Assembly (NCBI GenBank): GCA_965372355.1
Contig: CBDVBZ010000006.1
Coordinates: 1-60,619 of the forward strand
DNA from: CBDVBZ01 sp965372355
GTDB taxonomy: Bacteria > Krumholzibacteriota > Krumholzibacteriia > WVZY01
Length of the DNA stretch: 60,619 nt
Reading direction: 5' to 3'
Positions within the stretch are counted from its first letter, which is position 1. Each line of letters begins with the position of its first letter. The notes beneath the pieces are model-generated. The model made no database searches, was not told where the DNA came from, and saw only the letters and a program-made list of their open reading frames with translations. Positions 57,927 to 60,619 of the stretch are shown in pieces. Both the position numbers and the translations under genes were made by a program.

Positions 57927-59557
57927 GCGTTTTCCGTTACTTCCACACGATTCGCTATCTCCGCCCCGTTCAGATCTACGGTCGTCTGCTTTCCATACTG
58001 CCCGCGCCCGCGCCCGGGTTGTCCGCACCGCCATCCACCCGTGATCCCCGCGCCGGCTGGCAACCCTGCGCCCGGCGAGAGCCGAGCCTCATCGGTCCGA
58101 CCCGTTTTCGTTTTCTCAATGCGGAAAGGAATGTATCGGGCTGGAACCCTCCGGATGCGGAGAAGCTCTGGGTCTACAATCTGCATTATTTCGATGACCT
58201 CAACGCCAGCGGGCCGGATGAACGAGACGACTGGCATCGTGAGCTGCTCGAGAGATGGGTGGCCGAGAATCCACCGAGCGCGGGTGTGGGTTGGGAACCG
58301 TACCCGACGTCGCTCCGCATAGTGAACTGGGTGAAGTGGTCTTTGTCGGGACACAGGCTCTCGGACTCAATGGTGCACAGCCTTGCCGTCCAGTGCAGGC
58401 ACCTGGCGAGGCGCGTGGAATCGCACCTGCTGGGCAATCATGTTTTCGCCAATGCCAAGGCGCTGCTCTTCGGTGGCTTGTTTTTCGAAGGTGAAGAGGC
58501 CGCCCGGTGGCGCCGGAAAGGCGAGTCGCTTCTGATGCGTGAAACCATCGAGCAGGTCCTGCCCGATGGCGGTCATTTCGAGCGCAGCCCGATGTACCAT
58601 TCGATCGTCCTCGAGGATATGCTCGACTGCATCAATGTGATGCAGACGTACGGGGTCGGCGACAGGGCGCTCCGCGAGCGCATGTTTCATGCGGCATCTT
58701 CGATGGTCGGTTTCCTTCGCGACATTCTCCACGACGACGGTGAACTGCCGTTCTTCAACGACACGGCACTCGGAGTATCGTCGTCCTCCACCGAGCTGAC
58801 GGCGTACGCAGACCGGCTCGGTGTCACCGCGCCACCACCGCCGTCGACACGTATCGTGGCGAAACCGGATTTCGGCTTGTGGGTTTTGAGCGGCGACAGC
58901 GTGCGGATGATCGTCGATGCCGGACGGATTGGTCCGGATTACCTCCCTGGGCACGCGCACTGCGACACGTTGAGCTACGAGATGTCGATCAACGGCAGGC
59001 GTTTTGTCGTCAACTCGGGTGTCTTCACGTACCAGGGTGCCGAGCGGTCATGGTTTCGCTCGACAGCGGCCCACAACACCGTGCGGATCGATGGCGAGGA
59101 ACAACACGAGATATGGTCTGCATTTCGGGTCGCGCGACGTGGTTACCCTGTCGAGATCGGCACGGATGATTCCGGCGAACGCTTAAGCCTTACGGCGGCG
59201 CACACCGGCTATCGACGCTTGCCGGGCGGACCGCTGCATCGGCGAACGATCGGCTACGCAAATCATGTATGGTCTGTCGATGACCGGGTCGAGGGCGCTG
59301 GGGCGCATCGCGCCGAAAGCTACATCCATCTCCATCCGGATGTCGAAGTGGCCCAAATGGACGAGCGATCCATTCAATGCCGCCTCGGCGACATCGTGAT
59401 GACGATCCACGCCACGGACTGCGACAAGATGACCATCGAGGACGGGTTCTATTCTCCGGAGTTCGGGCTCAAACTCGAGAACCGTGTCGTCCTGGTGACG
59501 AAGGAGGGCCCGCTTCCGTTTTCGTTTGGATACCGGTTCGAGCACTCCCGCGGCTAG
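57923..59557 (+). CDS. Heparinase II/III-family protein
   Basis: A 544-residue protein. The N-terminal alpha/alpha toroid region has WVYNLHYFDDLNA, WEPYPTSLRIVNWVKW, LLGNHVFANAKALLFGGLFF and DGGHFERSPMYHSIVLEDMLD (the Asn/His/Tyr-containing lyase-like stretch). The C-terminal heparinase II/III beta-sandwich has AGRIGPDYLPGHAHCDTLSYEMSINGRRFVVNSGVFTY and RSTAAHNTVRIDGEEQHEIW. Family members cleave or modify uronic-acid polysaccharides. No signal peptide is seen, so it may act on a cytoplasmic glycan intermediate. TTG start, coupled to the dehydrogenase. Confidence 0.9.
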   Translation: MSVFRYFHTIRYLRPVQIYGRLLSILPAPAPGLSAPPSTRDPRAGWQPCARREPSLIGPTRFRFLNAERNVSGWNPPDAEKLWVYNLHYFDDLNASGPDERDDWHRELLERWVAENPPSAGVGWEPYPTSLRIVNWVKWSLSGHRLSDSMVHSLAVQCRHLARRVESHLLGNHVFANAKALLFGGLFFEGEEAARWRRKGESLLMRETIEQVLPDGGHFERSPMYHSIVLEDMLDCINVMQTYGVGDRALRERMFHAASSMVGFLRDILHDDGELPFFNDTALGVSSSSTELTAYADRLGVTAPPPPSTRIVAKPDFGLWVLSGDSVRMIVDAGRIGPDYLPGHAHCDTLSYEMSINGRRFVVNSGVFTYQGAERSWFRSTAAHNTVRIDGEEQHEIWSAFRVARRGYPVEIGTDDSGERLSLTAAHTGYRRLPGGPLHRRTIGYANHVWSVDDRVEGAGAHRAESYIHLHPDVEVAQMDERSIQCRLGDIVMTIHATDCDKMTIEDGFYSPEFGLKLENRVVLVTKEGPLPFSFGYRFEHSRG

Positions 59558-59657
59558 TCAGGCATCCTCTCATGTGAAACACACCATGGTGCAGCGCTGG
59601 GAACGGTTCGACCTTCTTCTTCTGTCTCGAGTGGGCCATCGCCGGGCGACCTCGTGA

Positions 59658-60527
59658 TCAGATATTCACGACGAGCGCCGCGGTAAAGATCATGTCGAGC
59701 GCTTCGAGTGGGACCAGGACCTTGTCGCCGGTATCCGTTCCACTGGGATCGAACAACGGAACTTCCGTCAGAGCCGGATCATTTCGCCACTGCAGCGTCA
59801 GCGCCGGTTTGAACGCGAGCTTCGAGCTGATCGATATCGGCAGGCCGAAGTTGGCGATGACCCGGACATCGTCTGTGTTGTCGAGGTTCCAGTCCGCCGT
59901 GAGCGTGCTCGTGAACTGCGTCGACTCGGTCAGCTGATCGAAATAGTCGTAACCCAGTCGAACACCACCAAACCTCGAAGCCGTGAACGGATTCGAGACA
60001 ACCTCTTCCTCAAACGTATAGGTCACGCTGTAGTTTGTTTTGAAGCGTCGTTTGTCGCTATCCGCCCAGATATTGCCGGCTCCCAAAGCCAGCAAAAAAC
60101 GGCTATCGAGACCGGCAAACGGGTTTCTCAACCAATCGGCCCCGCTAAACACATCGAAACGCTTCGTTATGTTGTAGTCGTAGCGTCCCCGGGCGTAGTA
60201 GTTCTCTGCCGTTTTCTCGCGCCGTTCCGTCTCGTCCACCCAGAAGTCGTCCAGCGTGCCCACTGCCGTACGGGTCTTTAGCGCGGCGTCCGTGCGCACC
60301 GCGCCGCCATCGAACTTGAGTTCAGCACGCTCGTAGACCCGACGCAGCGTGGCGACCAGACCAAACGTGCTGGACTCCGAGTTACCCGTTGTGACAACGG
60401 AGCTAAGCTCGGTTGTAAAAAACCATCGGTACTTGTTCTCTTCATCTTGAGCCCACACGTCGGGACTCGAGGCAACTGCGATAATCGAGAACAAGAAAAC
60501 GCTGCAGACGACCATCTTCAAACGCAT
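59658..60527 (-). CDS. DUF481-family outer-membrane beta-barrel protein
   Basis: A 289-residue protein: signal peptide (about 1-26, ending VWA), then alternating strands with the DUF481 phrases FTTELSSVVTTGNSESSTFGLVATLRR, RYDYNITKRFDVFSGADWLRNPFAGLDSRFLLALGAG and RLGYDYFDQ. DUF481 barrels are salt-induced or general outer-membrane proteins of unknown function. GGAGG lies 6 bases before the ATG. It is convergent with the heparinase gene; the 100-bp gap between (59558-59657) holds nothing that I can name. Confidence 0.88.
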   Translation of the reverse strand: MRLKMVVCSVFLFSIIAVASSPDVWAQDEENKYRWFFTTELSSVVTTGNSESSTFGLVATLRRVYERAELKFDGGAVRTDAALKTRTAVGTLDDFWVDETERREKTAENYYARGRYDYNITKRFDVFSGADWLRNPFAGLDSRFLLALGAGNIWADSDKRRFKTNYSVTYTFEEEVVSNPFTASRFGGVRLGYDYFDQLTESTQFTSTLTADWNLDNTDDVRVIANFGLPISISSKLAFKPALTLQWRNDPALTEVPLFDPSGTDTGDKVLVPLEALDMIFTAALVVNI

Positions 60528-60551
60528 GTCTACCCTCCGGATCGGTTTTGA

Positions 60552-60560
60552 ATAATATCA
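60552..60560 (-). promoter_or_regulatory. Extended -10 element before the DUF481 gene
   Basis: On the minus strand TGATATTAT (60560-60552) combines a TG extension with a good -10 hexamer, about 25 bases before the ATG. No -35 partner is clear in the sequence up to the window edge. Confidence 0.4.
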
Positions 60561-60619
60561 GGGTGGCGTTGGGCACTCGCCCCCACACGGTTCGGGCAAA
60601 CCTAGCACGATCCCGCTCA

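Noticed and set aside
1..60619. tRNA, rRNA, riboswitch or other structured RNA genes
   Set aside because: No cloverleaf, rRNA segment or riboswitch core was recognised in any gap by eye. A covariance-model search would be needed to exclude small ones.

Overview
The window is GC-rich, densely coded DNA from a Gram-negative (diderm) bacterium. Evidence for an outer membrane is a DUF481 barrel, a PorV/PorQ-like barrel, several lipoboxes, Wzz and two O-antigen ligase-type proteins. FlgD-like Ig domains, a PorV-like protein, a beta-propeller surface protein and a PASTA protein in the fmt-rpe string recall the Fibrobacteres-Chlorobi-Bacteroidetes side of the tree and its candidate phyla. No rRNA or tRNA gene is visible, so I do not name a phylum.

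Region 1 (1-14.6 kb, all minus strand) is housekeeping. ffh, rpsP and the start of a KH-domain gene form one group. A longer string runs EF-G-like GTPase, yebC, ruvC, ruvA, ruvB, queA, a sulfatase-fold protein, tgt, yajC, def, fmt, a PASTA protein and rpe. A strong sigma70-type promoter lies before the EF-G gene. S16 carries a long Ala/Pro/Glu/Lys tail built of 105-bp tandem repeats.

Region 2 (14.7-31.5 kb) is a surface polysaccharide locus: five GT4-type glycosyltransferases, a methyltransferase, a flippase, a Wzy/WaaL-type ligase or polymerase, Wzz, a glycosidase-like lipoprotein, a secreted PDZ protein and a beta-propeller protein. Region 3 (31.7-38.1 kb, plus strand) is a tightly overlapping operon: lipid kinase, EamA transporter, sirtuin, FlgD-like protein, PorV-like barrel and a second O-antigen ligase-type protein. 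Region 4 (38.4-47.2 kb) is metabolic: P5C dehydrogenase, thioesterase, acylphosphatase, archease, an eIF2B-like protein, a ClC transporter, nadE and lysA.

Region 5 (47.2-52.1 kb) is an envelope-stress module: histidine kinase, response regulator and an HtrA protease. Between regulator and protease lies the most unusual stretch of the window. It holds five copies of a roughly 60-bp GC-rich palindromic element. It also holds a collapsed second copy of htrA that keeps the htrA promoter region, its start, 30 codons around the catalytic Asp and the 3' end. The htrA promoter shows a Pho-box-like pair of 11-bp-spaced half sites exactly 10 bp before the -10 element, and the collapsed copy preserves this spacing. 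Region 6 (52.1-60.5 kb) returns to the cell surface: a lipoprotein, a GT39-type glycosyltransferase fused to TPRs, a methyltransferase, a bi-domain dehydrogenase, a heparinase II/III-type protein and a DUF481 barrel.

Two further dispersed repeat families link distant intergenic gaps. Family 1 lies at 6.97-7.16 and 38.25-38.43 kb, and both copies begin exactly at the TAG stop of a minus-strand gene. Family 2 lies at 16.70-16.86 and 38.14-38.24 kb. Starts were chosen from Shine-Dalgarno spacing and family N-termini; many genes start with GTG or TTG overlapping the preceding stop.
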